Origin: Turbatrix aceti
Taxonomy: Eukaryota > Nematoda > Chromadorea > Rhabditida > Panagrolaimidae
Direction of reading: 5' to 3'
Assembly: GCA_963969345.1 (NCBI GenBank)
Contig: OZ017770.1
Coordinates: 567,246-631,245 of the forward strand
DNA length: 64,000 nucleotides
Under the pieces are notes generated by a model, which saw only the letters and a list, made by a program, of their open reading frames with translations, was not told where the DNA came from and did not search any database. Positions within the stretch are counted from its first letter, which is position 1. Each line of letters starts with the position of its first letter. Made by a program: the position numbers and the translations under genes. Of the stretch, positions 1-11,398 are shown piece by piece.

Positions 1-3000
1 GAACACAAAACTGCCGCACCAAAAACTTCTTATCAGACAGAAACCACTAGTCAACATATGTCAAAAACTACTCAGTATCCAGGAAACTACAATAAAGATA
101 GCAAACCTTCTCTGATTTCGTCAACTACTGCGCCTTCGGAAACAATAACTACAAATAGTTATTCAACAGGAACAAACAAAATTTTTTACAGCAAGACAAC
201 AGCACCCGATATTGAATACCTAGTACCAACGTTTTCCAGCTTGGATGACTCTGATTTTCAACCGGATTTTGACAACACTGGAATTAAATATTCAAACGTA
301 GATTACGATACACGTGGTTTTGATGGAAAAAAGAACCACGGAATTATACAGCATGAAGATAAAATTGAATCGAAGCATCCGAGTTCCAAAATTTTCACCG
401 TATTTCCTTCAAATATGGATTACAGCGTGGAAGCTAACAATATCGGACAGCATTCCGAACTATCCAAAGAACAATACAACTTTGGAAAATTCGGAGGAAC
501 AAGAAAACCTAACCTTCCTAGTCTAAAAAATGATTTCGAAAAAATAGACTTGCTACCAACACGCCATCCGAAGCCATACGTCCATCCAACCGGTACACTG
601 TCACCTGATTTGAAACACTCAACAACAACCTTTCCAAATATTAATGACAAGATCGTCGAAAAACTTCGCTCTGAGTTTTCAACGACAGCAATATCAAAAG
701 GAGAGGAAAATAAAATTGGCCAAACGGATAGACCAATGATTTATAATGTTCCAGTCCACGAAGAATTAGATTCATCAAAAACTAATTTTGAAAAAGCAGA
801 TTTACCAGGTTCAGTAATTCCAACCGATCAGACTAGCATGCATGGTAAAACACACGCACCTGAAACTGTTTTTGAAAAACATACTCCCCATAAACATATC
901 GACAAGGAACATCCGTTACCGACCACTTTCAAAATTTTTTCAAAAAACGAAAACAATGCTAAAACGGAATATAATGCATTCCGTACAACTGAAGCATCAG
1001 TACCTCATCGCCCTGATATTAGAATCTCTGGCGGACAAATTTCAGTAGAAGGCAATTATGATGTTAAAGATAGCACCAAAACACAGCCATTAGAGGTGCA
1101 TCATCCAAAGGGGCATCGCCCGACAAATGATTTATCTACCAAACATGTTTCGTTTGACGTTGAATCAACTACGCCAATCCCAAGTGTACATATTTCTGGC
1201 AACCGTCATTCAACTGAATTTTTTGGTACACCAAAAAGTACTCCAGCAACTGAAATTAAATCCAGTTCAATGCCGACACCCTGCAGCACGCGCGATTCAA
1301 GTACCTGGCATTCAATAACAAAGAAACCGCGAAAAGGAAAAATTAGGCATGACAAAAAACCTCCGTTAGATGAAAACTCGAAACAACGGAATTACAATGA
1401 TAGCTCGAGTTATTTCATTGATGACAAGCACATCAGCCCGTATGAAAAACAAAGTCTTCTTGCTGCGAAGAAAAAACATGGAGCTGTCATCACAAAAGCA
1501 CAAAACTACAGTTTGGTTTACAAAAAAACTGTTTCTATCTCAAGTATGCAACTTTTTTGGCACATCAATAGCTTTTATTCAAATTGTTTTCAGCCATGTG
1601 TCTCGAACCTTTTGACAATCGTTTAGCTCTGTCATGCAAAGACGAATCAGACTGGTCCAAACGTTACTTCTTTGACGCTGAGCTTAACGCTTGCCGAATG
1701 TATTGGTACGGAGGATGTTGGAGCCCCTCAAAAAATAACTTTGAAACCATGTCGGATTGCCAGTGGCATTGCGAACCGACAGAAAGTACAAAAGAGACAA
1801 GTGGGTTATTGTTTTTTAAACACAACGAAAATAAGTAAAACTTTCAGGATATTGTTTTGATAAATTTGATGCCGTTTACAAGAAAGATTGCCGTAGCGGA
1901 ACTTTTGAAGTCAGATATTACTTTGATCATGCAACAAAGCAGTGTTCGTCTTTCTACTTTGGCGGCTGTCAATCGGCCTCAAAAAACATCTTTTCCGATC
2001 TTGGTGAATGTCAAAACTACTGTGAAAGAGTTCAACCGAGCACTTATAGTAAGTAGCGTATGAAAAATGTATCTAAAACCGTAATGCTGTTTTAGAATTC
2101 TGCCTAGAACCCTTTGATACAGTGTACAAAGAATCCTGTACTACCGATAACATATTCGCACAATATTACTACTTCGATGCCACCGCAGATTCGTGTAAAA
2201 TGTTTTGGTACGGCAATTGTAAATCTACATCACAGAACATTTTTGCCACACTTGAATCCTGTCAATGGTTGTGCCAAAGAAAAAAAGATCAGGTAGTGCC
2301 AAGTAAGTTTCTGGCATGTTTTTTTTTCAAAGTGTAACAAAAAAAGCTTTTAGATCAGTGCTTAGACAAGTTCGACAAAAAATATACAAAATCATGCAAC
2401 GGTGGAAGGTGGCAGAAAATGTATTACTTTGATCACCTGAATGGCCTATGCACAAAATTTTTTTACGACGGTTGCATTGCTGAATCACAAAATATCTTTA
2501 AGACCAGAGAATTATGTGTATCACTCTGCGAAGCACCATGTAAGTTATTCAATCCGCAAATAAGTATTTACAACTGAACATAAAATTTTTCAGCCGTTGC
2601 AACAACACCCTTTCCTACAGGATCAAACGAAATCAGTCCTCCTGAAGTCGAAACAGATAGCAGACGATGCCTTGAACCGCTTTTAGTAGGAAATTGCAGG
2701 GATACATTACCTGCCTATCATTACAATCAAAAAACAAAAAGATGTGAACCTTTTTCGTATACCGGGTGCCAGGGAAATGGAAATCGATTTTTGACACTAT
2801 CGCAGTGTGAAAACGTTTGCTTAAAATACTCACATTTAGAGCGTAAGTTTACATATGTGAATTTTTGCATTAAAAACTATAATAATTACAGAAGAAGAAA
2901 CAGCGTGCTTTTTAACGCCAAGCATAGGATATGGTCGCAATGACAACAAATGCATACGGCACGCCGGTTATTATTACTACTACAACCACGCTGAAGCACG

Positions 3001-4329
3001 CTGTGGACGATTTTGGTTCCTGGGTTGCGGAGGAAACAACAATAGATTCAAGACACTAATTGAATGTCAGCAAATCTGCCGACGAACACACTACCTGAAA
3101 ACCGAAGTTATTCCAAAGTCGGAACCAGTCCCTGTCGTGGGATGCTTTGAGCGCATTGATGTGGGCAATTGTGAAAAATCAAAAACAAAAAGCAAAATTC
3201 GTCGCTGGGGATATGATGCCGGTTCAAAAAAATGCAAGCAATTTGAATACACAGGATGCGGTGGTAACTTTAACCGATTTGGCACAGAACACGAATGCAT
3301 GAAACTGTGCTACGGATTAGTAACTCCTAATTCATGTAAGTAATTCGGAAAATATCATTTATATAAAACGTTTCAGTACAATGCGCTCATTTTCCTGATT
3401 GGGGGACATGCAATCAGCTGCACTACATGTGGTTCTACAACATGACCAAAGGCACTTGTGATCAATTTTTATATGGCGGATGTGGGGGAAACACAAATCG
3501 TTTTTCAACCTTCGAAATTTGTCAAGTTACTTGTGAAGTACCTGGAAACAGTAAGATTTCGTACAACAATAATTCTGAGAACAATAATTGTTACAGACAT
3601 GTGCGATGAACGACTGGATCGAGGAAAGTGGTGTGAAAGTATGTCCAATCGTTATTACTACCATAAGAAATCAAACACATGCAAGGGATTTCACTACACG
3701 GGCTGTGGAAAGAGTAGAAATAACTTTGTTGAGCTTTCCGAATGTGAGCGGCAGTGTGTGAATCGCCAAAAAACAGCAGTCGTTGCTCCGGGAGCAAAGC
3801 TGTCAAAAGCAGGATGTAAGTCAGAAGTAGTTTAATAACGTTGACAGCGACGGATTTTTCAGACGCAGGAGTAAAACCGAAAGAACATCCCGCAATGATA
3901 CGACACCAAATTCTAGATCAAAGTGATCGAAAGTATTTAAAATCGCGTGGTCAATGGGTACCTTACGGTCATTGCATGGGCTTTCGGTACAACATCACAG
4001 GTCCTCATACCAGGGTTAAAAGCTTTATCTGCAACGTTGAGTCCGGTGGACTTTGTGTCGTGGAAACGCTTTTGAACACATTCGGAGAAGAATACTGTCG
4101 CGTCGTACGTCCCTGGCTGAGAGACACTCATTACTACACGTGGTTTTTCACCGTTGAAAAAACCAAAGGACATGTAAATCTAAGCTTTCCTAACGGTAAC
4201 GTCGATCATTTTAAAAACAATTCTGCCAAACGTTTCGCCCTTAACAGAAATGATGTAAATCAAACAATAGACAATACTGCCGCGGCTATAATGATACTTC
4301 CTATAAATGATTGCTTTTCGATCTGTTAA
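1..4329 (+). CDS. Secreted multi-Kunitz (BPTI) protein, 5' end outside window
   Basis: The frame is open from base 1, so the true start lies upstream. The first exon (to about 1543) encodes about 500 residues of Ser/Thr/Pro/His-rich, probably disordered, mucin-like sequence. Nine Kunitz domains follow, most on their own exon behind short introns: about 1594-1790, 1850-2050, 2096-2304, 2354-2539, 2594-2842, two on one exon 2892-3336, 3376-3551 and 3597-3816. The six cysteines appear kept in these domains; domains 5 to 8 carry the classic (Y/F)xGCxGNxNRF block. A last exon (about 3863-4329) encodes some 155 residues with several cysteines that I do not recognise, ending in CFSIC and a stop. Kunitz proteins are extracellular and many inhibit serine proteases; large nematode members are often cuticle or matrix proteins. 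The specific role here is unknown. The exon limits are inferred from consistent phase-1 joins. Confidence 0.85.
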
Positions 4330-4547
4330 TGTTAAATAAAAAAGGAATATATAAATAAATAAATAAAAAATAAAAAGAACGATCGGAATTGATAGAAACA
4401 AGTGAATAATATATGTACTACACCACGTAAACAATTTTCCGATAGACAGTTGTGCAATCATGTTTTTTATCTCCAAGGGTACAAAATTGACTCAATGAGT
4501 GATTATACAACCGTTCTTCTTGGTCGTCCTCATTTTTCTGCTCTTTG

Positions 4548-4587
4548 TGACTGTTACTATGTACTGCAGTCTGCCTGATGGCATATT
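4548..4587 (+). repeat. Copy 1 of a ~36-nt intergenic motif
   Basis: Near-identical to 8764-8799 apart from a 4-nt insertion. It lies in the spacer upstream of BRK1. See the separate finding. Confidence 0.5.
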
Positions 4588-5225
4588 CTATCTGTCGTGA
4601 TCGTCAGGGGAATTCGGTGTTACCTTTTTATCATGATGAATTATGACGTCGTGTTGTGCGTTCGCTTACTGTTTTTTGTGATGGACCCAATATTTATGAA
4701 TTTTCATTGACCCTATTTATAAATATTTATGAAATTTGGACCGAAGTATGATTGATATTGTCCGATTCCAGTTTTTTTAGCAACTTTTTGGATGTACTTT
4801 GTTTGCGAACGTTTCATGTAAGCAACGACACTTGCCTCTACGGTTTTCAATTGTTTCCAGAGGACAATATGTATGCCAAGTGACCTCTGTATTTTTTGTA
4901 TGTTTGAACCATTCGTCATCGAAAGTCAATTGACGCGTTCATGGAACATCATATTATGTTTTTGTCCTTGTTTTGTTCAATATTGGCGTCTGTTTTATTT
5001 TTTTTCTCATAAAAGCGTATACACAGAAACCGTTGGGGGACCAACTGTGGCGATTCACACTTGTTTCTGACTCATCCATTAGTTGGACCTTTTCGTGTCC
5101 TGTAGTTGCAACTATATAGTTGACGTTTTGCTTGTTATTTTTTCAATTTGTCTTGCAATTCTCACTTTGTATGTACTCATTGCACAACTAGTAGTTAGTA
5201 ATTGTACAACTACGTAGCGTTTTCT

Positions 5226-5414
5226 CCGAGGCGATGGACCGACGACTTTGCGGCCTTCCAGAACGCTCCTGCTAAGGACTACGACGTGACGCAGGTAGCT
5301 ACGATTGACGGCGCCCTCTTCGTGCAATCTCGATACTCATCACTGTCTCTTTAATTTTGTAATGAGTAATTATGCACGAGTAAGAGTAATAAAGTAAAGT
5401 AAAGTAAAAGTAAA
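5226..5414 (+). mobile_element. 5'-truncated non-LTR retrotransposon (LINE) 3' end, copy 1
   Basis: A frame through 5228-5354 reads RRWTDDFAAFQ and continues to a stop, resembling the C-terminal GRPPxRWxDD block of RTE/CR1-type LINE proteins. It ends in a simple-repeat tail of AGTAA/AAAGT units (about 5380-5414). The 12-nt direct repeat gtagcgttttct at 5214-5225 and 5415-5426 flanks it as a target-site duplication. A second copy lies inverted at 11575-11768. Confidence 0.75.
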
Positions 5415-5741
5415 GTAGCGTTTTCTACAAGGTTTTTAAACATTTTTGCGGTGCAGTTATTTTCCCCGAAATTAGCATTTTTTGTTCACTCAAAATTTTG
5501 AAATTATTTAAAGTGCCCCAACCTTTGTTCTGCCAAATATGTTTACAATATACACGCACAATCTGTTTGAAATGCAACTCTTGCTTTAAGCATGTTTGTT
5601 CGGCCGTGTAGTTTTTTTTAATCGCGTCGAGACCCCAGCAATGCTCGCTAATGATTTTTCCGCATGTGCATATTGACGTGCATTTTCGCTCTCTCTGTTC
5701 TTCTGTCGATTCGCTCTTTTTAGTTTTTTCGAACAGTTTTA

Positions 5742-6012
5742 ATGAATGCTGGAAACCTTCAGCTTTCGGTGCAACGCCAACTGAAAGAAGACTGGGACAA
5801 TCGTGAGTACATCCAGCTCATCGCAGACAACATCCGCAACATCACCGAAGCTATTGGTCAGATTGGTGAGTCAAGTCGGCTTTTTTTGCAGTCACTTTGT
5901 TTTTATTTTTACAGAGGATTGCTGCAAAAATAAGTGTGCTACAGTTTCTGATCGTATAACTCGTCTTGAACACACTATTGAAGAATTGGAAGCTCTTGTC
6001 GGTTTTTCATAA
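5742..6012 (+). CDS. brk1: BRICK1/HSPC300-like subunit of the WAVE/SCAR complex
   Basis: Two exons, 5742-5865 and 5915-6012, join in phase 1 through a 49-nt intron and give 73 residues; human BRK1 has 75. The N-terminal QREI/DW.NREYI block of the family appears as QLKEDWDNREYIQLI near residues 14-28. The second half is a helical coiled coil (SDRITRLEHTIEELEALV). BRK1 is the small coiled-coil subunit of the pentameric WAVE regulatory complex, which activates Arp2/3-driven actin assembly. A TTCGAACAG acceptor-like sequence lies just before the ATG. NDUFA6 begins 67 nt after the stop, so the two may be co-transcribed. Confidence 0.88.
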
Positions 6013-6079
6013 TTTCATGCTGCGTTTTATTATGTAGTCTAAATTTTTAGTGCTCAAAAGGTGAAACCCTTCAGTAACA

Positions 6080-7407
6080 ATGGCCAGCCGTGTCGCGAAG
6101 GTTTCGGCGAACACGCTGACTCGCACCGTTACGCCTATTGTTTCGTCCAACGCCAATGAAGCACGCAACAGCGTGCTTTCCGTTTACAAACAAATGTAAC
6201 TTTTTTTTATTATTTGCTTTTTGTCTTTTTTGGGGTTTCGGATGATACCTGGTACGATTTCGAGTAATTAGTACCACTTATACAACTTGAACGTCTATAA
6301 TTGTTAACTATGGAACGCGTAGCTCATGCTCGCGCTCCACATTTCAGCATCTATTACTTCTTCGTAGGAGACAATATACTCACCACTCCCCCTATTTTTG
6401 TGTTCGCTTTTTTTTCTATGCCAAAATGAGTAGAGTGTGCGTACATGAAATGACACAAAATAAAACAGAGGCATGCTCTGTGGTCATTTGCAATGCACAT
6501 GCGAAATATTGAGTTTTACACTCTCGCTTTTATGCTTCTTTTTGGTATATCTCTTGGTATGAGTAACTTTGTCGTGCTGGAACGGAATAGGATGCTGCAG
6601 TCTTTTTTTGAGCATTCAGTATGTCGCATCCTGAACTTGATTCGTTATTGCTTGGTTGGAAAAACAATGCTTTTTGTTCCAGACTTAGTCATGCGCTCGA
6701 CTAATCCAAACACGTGTACACACCTGATTGCTCTTCATTTATCAGTGGATTTTTTTGTTGTTTTTTTCTTTCAGTAATTTATTGATTCAAAATTATGTAC
6801 AGCGTGCTTGATGACAGCGCAGTACAGTTGGTTGGTTGTTCGGTAGCAACGCATGGATTTACACACTTTCTTTGCGTTCTTTTCTGCGACCAGTTGTTCA
6901 CTATGACCCTATTGCACGCTACGCTATAAAAATATTGGGTTATTGAGTTTTTGTATTCATTCCAACCGAAAAGACACGTGGAATGTTTAATCTGTTTTGG
7001 GGTAAAAAATTCTCGTTTTGCCTATTGATTTAACTTCATCGCGGGCAACTTTTTTCTCTCTCTCATTTATGACTTACCAAATTTAGCCAACGCCTTGTTC
7101 CAAAATTCTGGCTAGAATATGGCCTCAAAGACATGCCTGTTCCCGTGTTGCGCGCGGTTATCAAGAAACAATTCACCAACAACGCTCACTTGTCCGACGT
7201 CCGTATCATCGACCGCAAGGTTATTGAGGCGTACAAGGTATTTTTTCTTGATTTTATTTTACTAAAAATAATTTTTTTCCCCAGGACATTGAATCCGTGA
7301 AGTACTACTACTACAACACCTATCACGTCCGCAACCGTCTCTTCCACGACAACATCGAATCGAAGCCCAAGGACTTCCTGTCTCGCTTCCTGAACAACAA
7401 GGAATGA
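6080..7407 (+). CDS. ndufa6: NADH dehydrogenase (ubiquinone) 1 alpha subcomplex subunit 6 (complex I B14, LYR protein)
   Basis: Exons 6080-6195, 7087-7237 and 7285-7407 join in frame to 129 residues, close to the usual size of this subunit. The N-terminus has the family pattern NEARNSVLSVYKQ, where the LYR tripeptide is degenerate. The middle carries KKQFTNNAHLSDVRIIDRKV, matching the family block around NAHVTDPRVVD. The end (HDNIESKPKDFLSRF) matches the PRPKDFLSKF signature. It is an accessory subunit of mitochondrial complex I and binds acyl carrier protein. The first intron is about 890 nt, much longer than others nearby; no coding content was recognised in it. A TTTTTAG acceptor lies upstream of the ATG, only 67 nt after BRK1. 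Confidence 0.88.
6196..7086 (+). other. Long first intron of NDUFA6
   Basis: About 890 nt between a GTAACT donor and a ATTTAG acceptor. It holds an open frame of 94 codons on the plus strand (6493-6777) that is hydrophobic and low-complexity; I see no family and do not call it a gene. Confidence 0.6.
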
Positions 7408-7631
7408 AGACTCTCGATCAACGCGGGAGCATTCGCGCTAGGATTCTTCTTTTTCCTTCATGTCTTCGAACTATTTTTTGTGTAACAACATTTTTGTGGC
7501 TTAAAGTATCATCTGTCTGTAGAAAATGTGTGCGAAGCAAAATTCGTTGTCGCGAATTATTATCTGATTCGATGCAATTGTTGGTGCATGTTTTTTTGTA
7601 AACGACATTATTTGTGTATTTCAGGACGGGT

Positions 7632-8582
7632 ATGAGACCTAGTGCATTGGTGTTTCAAGCGGTGAAGACGGTTGTTCATCCTGTTCGTCAGCTGCGAAGC
7701 ACATCAGCAGGTTTGTCCACAAATACAATCGCTGCAACGTCATCTACAACCGGTACATTAGATCCAGAGGAAATTGCTAAATTTAATGGTCTAGCGGATC
7801 AATTTACGGATGAACAAGGCACGTTTAAACCACTTCACTCGCTTAATTGCCTGCGTGTGCCTTGGATAATCAATGGTCTGGGAAAAGTAAGTTTTTGTTC
7901 GTTAGCCAATCTTGTCAAACATTTTTTGCTTTTTAGACTCCAAAATTCAATGCTTTGGAAGGACTCCGCATCTTGGACGTCGGCTGTGGGGGTGGAATAC
8001 TGAGTCTGCCTCTTGCACGTCTTGGTGCCAACGTGGTTGGCATAGACGGTTCTACGACTTCCATCGACCTCTGTAACTACATGGCATTCAAGTTGTCTTC
8101 ATCGAAGAAATTATCCACTAAATTTATCAACACGAGCATTGAAGACTTTGCTTTGACTTCCGAAGGAACAGGTAAGCTTTCTGAACCGATGGTTATATAT
8201 TTATTACTATTTTGTTTCAGGTTTTGATGCTGTGGTTGCGTCGGAGGTCATCGAACACGTGGCTAACCCGGAGTCATTTCTTCGTACATGTGTGAAAGCC
8301 GTCAAACCTGGTGGAAAGATTTTTATCACAACAATAAACAAGACGTTGCCAAGCCAGTTCTTCGCTATCTTTCTCGCGGAGGACGTTTTTCGCGTTGTTC
8401 CTCAGGGCGTTCATGACTACGAGAAGTTTATTTCACCTAAAGAACTGAAGGAAATTTGCGAAGAATCTCGTTGTCATCTTGGAACACCCACTGGTATGGT
8501 GTACAATGCTGTCTGTAATGCGTGGTCCTGGACACCGTATGCTGGTATCAACTACGCCATTATGGCTACTCGGCTCTCCTAA
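7632..8582 (+). CDS. coq3: Ubiquinone biosynthesis O-methyltransferase COQ3
   Basis: Exons 7632-7886, 7937-8171 and 8221-8582 join in consistent phases to 283 residues. The SAM-binding motif I is clear ([19 protein letters not shown], about residues 96-114), with the acidic VVGIDGS strand after it and [15 protein letters not shown] as the post-I/II block. [16 protein letters not shown] matches the conserved COQ3/UbiG tail. The enzyme methylates two hydroxyls during coenzyme Q synthesis in the mitochondrial matrix; the first 40 residues are basic and Ser/Thr-rich, fitting a targeting peptide. The start at 7632 is chosen because it follows a TATTTCAG acceptor at 7617-7624, a likely trans-splice site. 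It lies about 225 nt after NDUFA6. Confidence 0.92.
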
Positions 8583-8763
8583 GTTCATCGTTACTTGTTG
8601 ATTTTTGCCGTTTTAGGAATTCGTAGAGTTTTTTTTCTAGTAATATTCTTGTCACCCCTTTAGGTCTCCGGACCACGTTTTTTTTCTGTGCATCATTTTT
8701 TTTTTCGATTTTTTGCTTGATCTCAATTAAATGTTGCGTTTTCACTTGATTGCCTTTCTTTTT

Positions 8764-8799
8764 TTGACTGTTACTACTGCAGTCTGCCTGATGGCATAT
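8764..8799 (+). repeat. Copy 2 of a ~36-nt intergenic motif
   Basis: The stretch gactgttact-actgcagtctgcctgatggcatat recurs at about 4548-4587 with only a 4-nt insertion (atgt). Both copies sit in spacers on the plus strand and both contain a CTGCAG acceptor-like site. Function unknown. Confidence 0.5.
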
Positions 8800-8888
8800 C
8801 TCATTCATGGTTCATTGGTTTTTAGAAAATATAATCGTACTTTCAGTTTGTCTGTGTGCTGCGTCATCTATCACTTTTTTTCTTCACC

Positions 8889-10323
8889 ATGGATCAAGAA
8901 TACGATGCTATTGTTTTGGGCACTGGGCTCAAGGTGAGTGTTTTTTCTTCGGCAGAACCAATGCATTTTTGTGTTTATGATTTCAGGAGTGCATTATCTC
9001 TGGCATGTTATCGGTTTCTGGCAAGAAGGTTCTCCACATTGACCGCAACAACTACTACGGTGGTGAAAGCGCTTCTCTGACTCCCCTCGAACAACTCTAC
9101 ACCCAATTCTTTGGCGCCGGTGCAACGCCACCACCTGAGATGGGCCGCGGTCGTGACTGGAATGTCGATCTAATTCCAAAATTCCTTATGGCCAACGGCA
9201 GTTTGGTTAAACTGCTTATCCATACCGGTGTCACCCGTTACCTTGAATTCAAGTCCATCGAAGGATCCTTCGTATACAAGGGTGGCAAGGTGTACAAGGT
9301 CCCTGCCGATGAGATGGAAGCCATCGCCACGAGCCTGATGGGAATGTTTGAAAAGCGTCGCTTCAAGAAGTTCCTCGTTTGGGTTCAGACTTTCAACCCT
9401 GCTGATCCCAAGACTTGGGACGGTCTGAACCCCAACACCAACACCATGCAGGAGGTGTACAACAAGTTTGGCCTCGACGATAACACCGCTGACTTCACCG
9501 GTCATGCTCTCGCCCTCTACCGTGATGACGTCTACAAGTCGCAGCCTTTTGGGCCCACGGTTGAGAAGGTCCGTCTGTACAGTGATTCTCTTGCACGCTA
9601 TGGCAAGTCGCCGTACCTCTACCCGCTCTACGGTTTAGGTGAACTTCCCCAGGGCTTTGCTCGTCTGAGCGCTATTTACGGCGGCACGTACATGCTCGAT
9701 CGCAAGGTGGACGAAATCATCTTTGAAAATGGTCGCGTCGCCGGTGTTCGTAGCGGCAGTGAGATTGCCAAGTGTAAGCAGGTCTACTGCGACCCTTCGT
9801 ACGCTCCTGAGCGCGCCAAGAAGGTTGGACAAGTTATCCGCGCGATCTGCATCCTCAATCATCCCATTCCGAACACATACGATTCTGCCAGTTGTCAGAT
9901 TATCATCCCACAGAAACAAGTTGGACGTCACTTTGACATCTACATATCATGCGTTTCCAACTCGAACCAGGTTGCTCCCAAGGGTTGGTACGTTGCCATG
10001 GTCTCTACCACCGTCGAAACTAGCAACCCCGAGGCTGAGATTTTGCCTGGACTTCAGCTCCTTGGTCCTATTACGGAAAAGTAAGTGTTTATTTTTTTAT
10101 CGGTTTTCTCAGTAAAACTTTTTTTAGGTTTGTCAAAGTTTCTGATGTCTTCGAGCCCGTTGATCTTGGTGAAGAATCCCAAATCTTCATCTCTAAGTCG
10201 TACGATCCCACGACGCACTTCGAGACGACGTGCACAGATGTGCTTGACATTTTCAAGCGTGGAACCAGTGAACCATTTGACTTCGCGAAGATTACTCACT
10301 TGAGCTTGGAAGATAACGAATGA
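8889..10323 (+). CDS. gdi-1: Rab GDP dissociation inhibitor (GDI)
   Basis: Exons 8889-8933, 8987-10080 and 10128-10323 give 444 residues; animal GDIs are about 445. The N-terminus [19 protein letters not shown] is the GDI/REP dinucleotide-fold block, followed by [20 protein letters not shown]. The [37 protein letters not shown] block is typical of the family, and the acidic tail SLEDNE closes it. GDI extracts prenylated, GDP-bound Rab proteins from membranes and keeps them soluble. The tiny 45-nt first exon makes the true start easy to miss. The gene follows COQ3 by about 306 nt on the same strand. Confidence 0.95.
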
Positions 10324-10814
10324 GAAGAATAATCCGATGATCTATGTATCTTCCGCTTGTTTCAATGTACCTGTTTTTGAACTTTCTTAAAAAAAGCTTG
10401 AAAAGATGCGTGCTTGCTTCGGCACATCTTTTTTTCTGTTTTCTATTTATTATTCTTAATTTTATTTCTTCGCTATTTTTGTTTGAAGTAAAGGTTGAAA
10501 TGAGCACTTTATGCGGGGTCGAACGGTGTGTTTGCTTTTGTCTAGGCGCACTTACCTACTCACAGTCGGTGCCTTTCTTTGATCGTTGGATTGATAGCTT
10601 TGAAAATGGCTTGCATACTGATTCATACTACGCAAATCGTTTCAGTGCGATTCTTACCCGGATGATTCATACTCGAGGGCGGTAACGCGATTATTTGCAC
10701 TTAAGTTTATGTTCTAGATTTTTCTTTAAATAAGGCTTGACTGAATGTCTAATAGAATTTTCTTTTCCTTTTTTGGTGACAACAGTTCGATTCTGGTGTT
10801 TTGATTCAAGAACA
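10324..10814. other. Spacer between GDI and the Ly-6-like gene
   Basis: Contains the GDI 3' flank, with a short hairpin followed by a T-run near 10405-10435, and an open frame of 62 codons from about 10501 to 10685 that starts MSTLCGVERCVCF. The frame has no recognised relatives and may be chance. Confidence 0.4.
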
Positions 10815-11398
10815 ATGTTAGCATCATGGATGTTCATTCTCGCATTGCTTTCAGGTAAGTTAGGTTTTCTTTGAAGGAAACGCACCTTAATTTAGTTCCA
10901 AATAAATGCATTTAAATCCAAAATGGTTGTATTTTAGGGACTTTTGCCTTAAACTGCATCAGCGGATGCATCAATTTTAGCGACTGTTCTGAACAAAATC
11001 CGCCTTGCTCAAATAACTACTGCACGTATTGTAAGTGTTTTTTAATTCATAGCCCAGATGAGAACTGCCTTCCTAAATATCAATATTTAGTCAAAACAAG
11101 TGGATCGTCCGGAGCAACAGTTAAACGAGGTTGCCAAGCTAATTCTTTTCTGACATACTCAGGCCAAACTTTTGATGTCGTCAACAAATGTAGCAGAAGG
11201 TAAAATTTTTTATTTTGATTGCTCTACATATTGATACGTTGCAGAGTTATTGACGACGTCGAGTATATCATGCTTTTGTGCAACTCAGGTGATTACTGTA
11301 ACGCCGAGTGCTTGAATCCTGATGGAAACTCCGCTCTGCACATCGGGCTGTCAACTATCTTGCTCGTAGTATCCACCATACTATTTTTCGTCATGTAA
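10815..11398 (+). CDS. Ly-6/uPAR-like small secreted, probably GPI-anchored protein
   Basis: Four short exons, 10815-10854, 10938-11030, 11091-11199 and 11245-11398, join in agreeing phases (1, 1, 2) to about 131 residues. A signal peptide opens it (MLASWMFILALLSGTFA). The mature part has a cysteine-rich pattern starting CISGCINFSDC and closing LLCNSGDYCNAEC, like the C-terminal CxxxDxCN motif of three-finger Ly-6 proteins. A hydrophobic tail (LSTILLVVSTILFFVM) runs to the stop, as in GPI-anchored precursors. Such proteins sit on the outer cell surface. No single exon is long enough to stand out as an open frame. The family call rests on pattern, not on a database match. Confidence 0.7.

Larger units (their letters stand above)
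4330..5741. other. Intergenic region between Kunitz gene and BRK1
   Basis: No convincing gene. AT-rich with an A/T-rich 3' flank of the Kunitz gene near 4330-4380. It contains one copy of a short motif shared with 8764-8799 (at about 4548-4587) and a truncated LINE tail at 5226-5414. Small open frames here have no recognisable similarity and no sensible splice partners. Confidence 0.6.

Noticed and set aside
6493..6777. Nested gene in the NDUFA6 intron
   Set aside because: 94-codon frame is T-rich and low-complexity with no recognised features.
10400..10440. Hairpin gtgcttgcttcggcac followed by T-run, like the 5' stem of U6 snRNA
   Set aside because: Only the stem-loop resembles U6; the rest of the U6 sequence is absent, so it is probably chance or part of the GDI 3' end.
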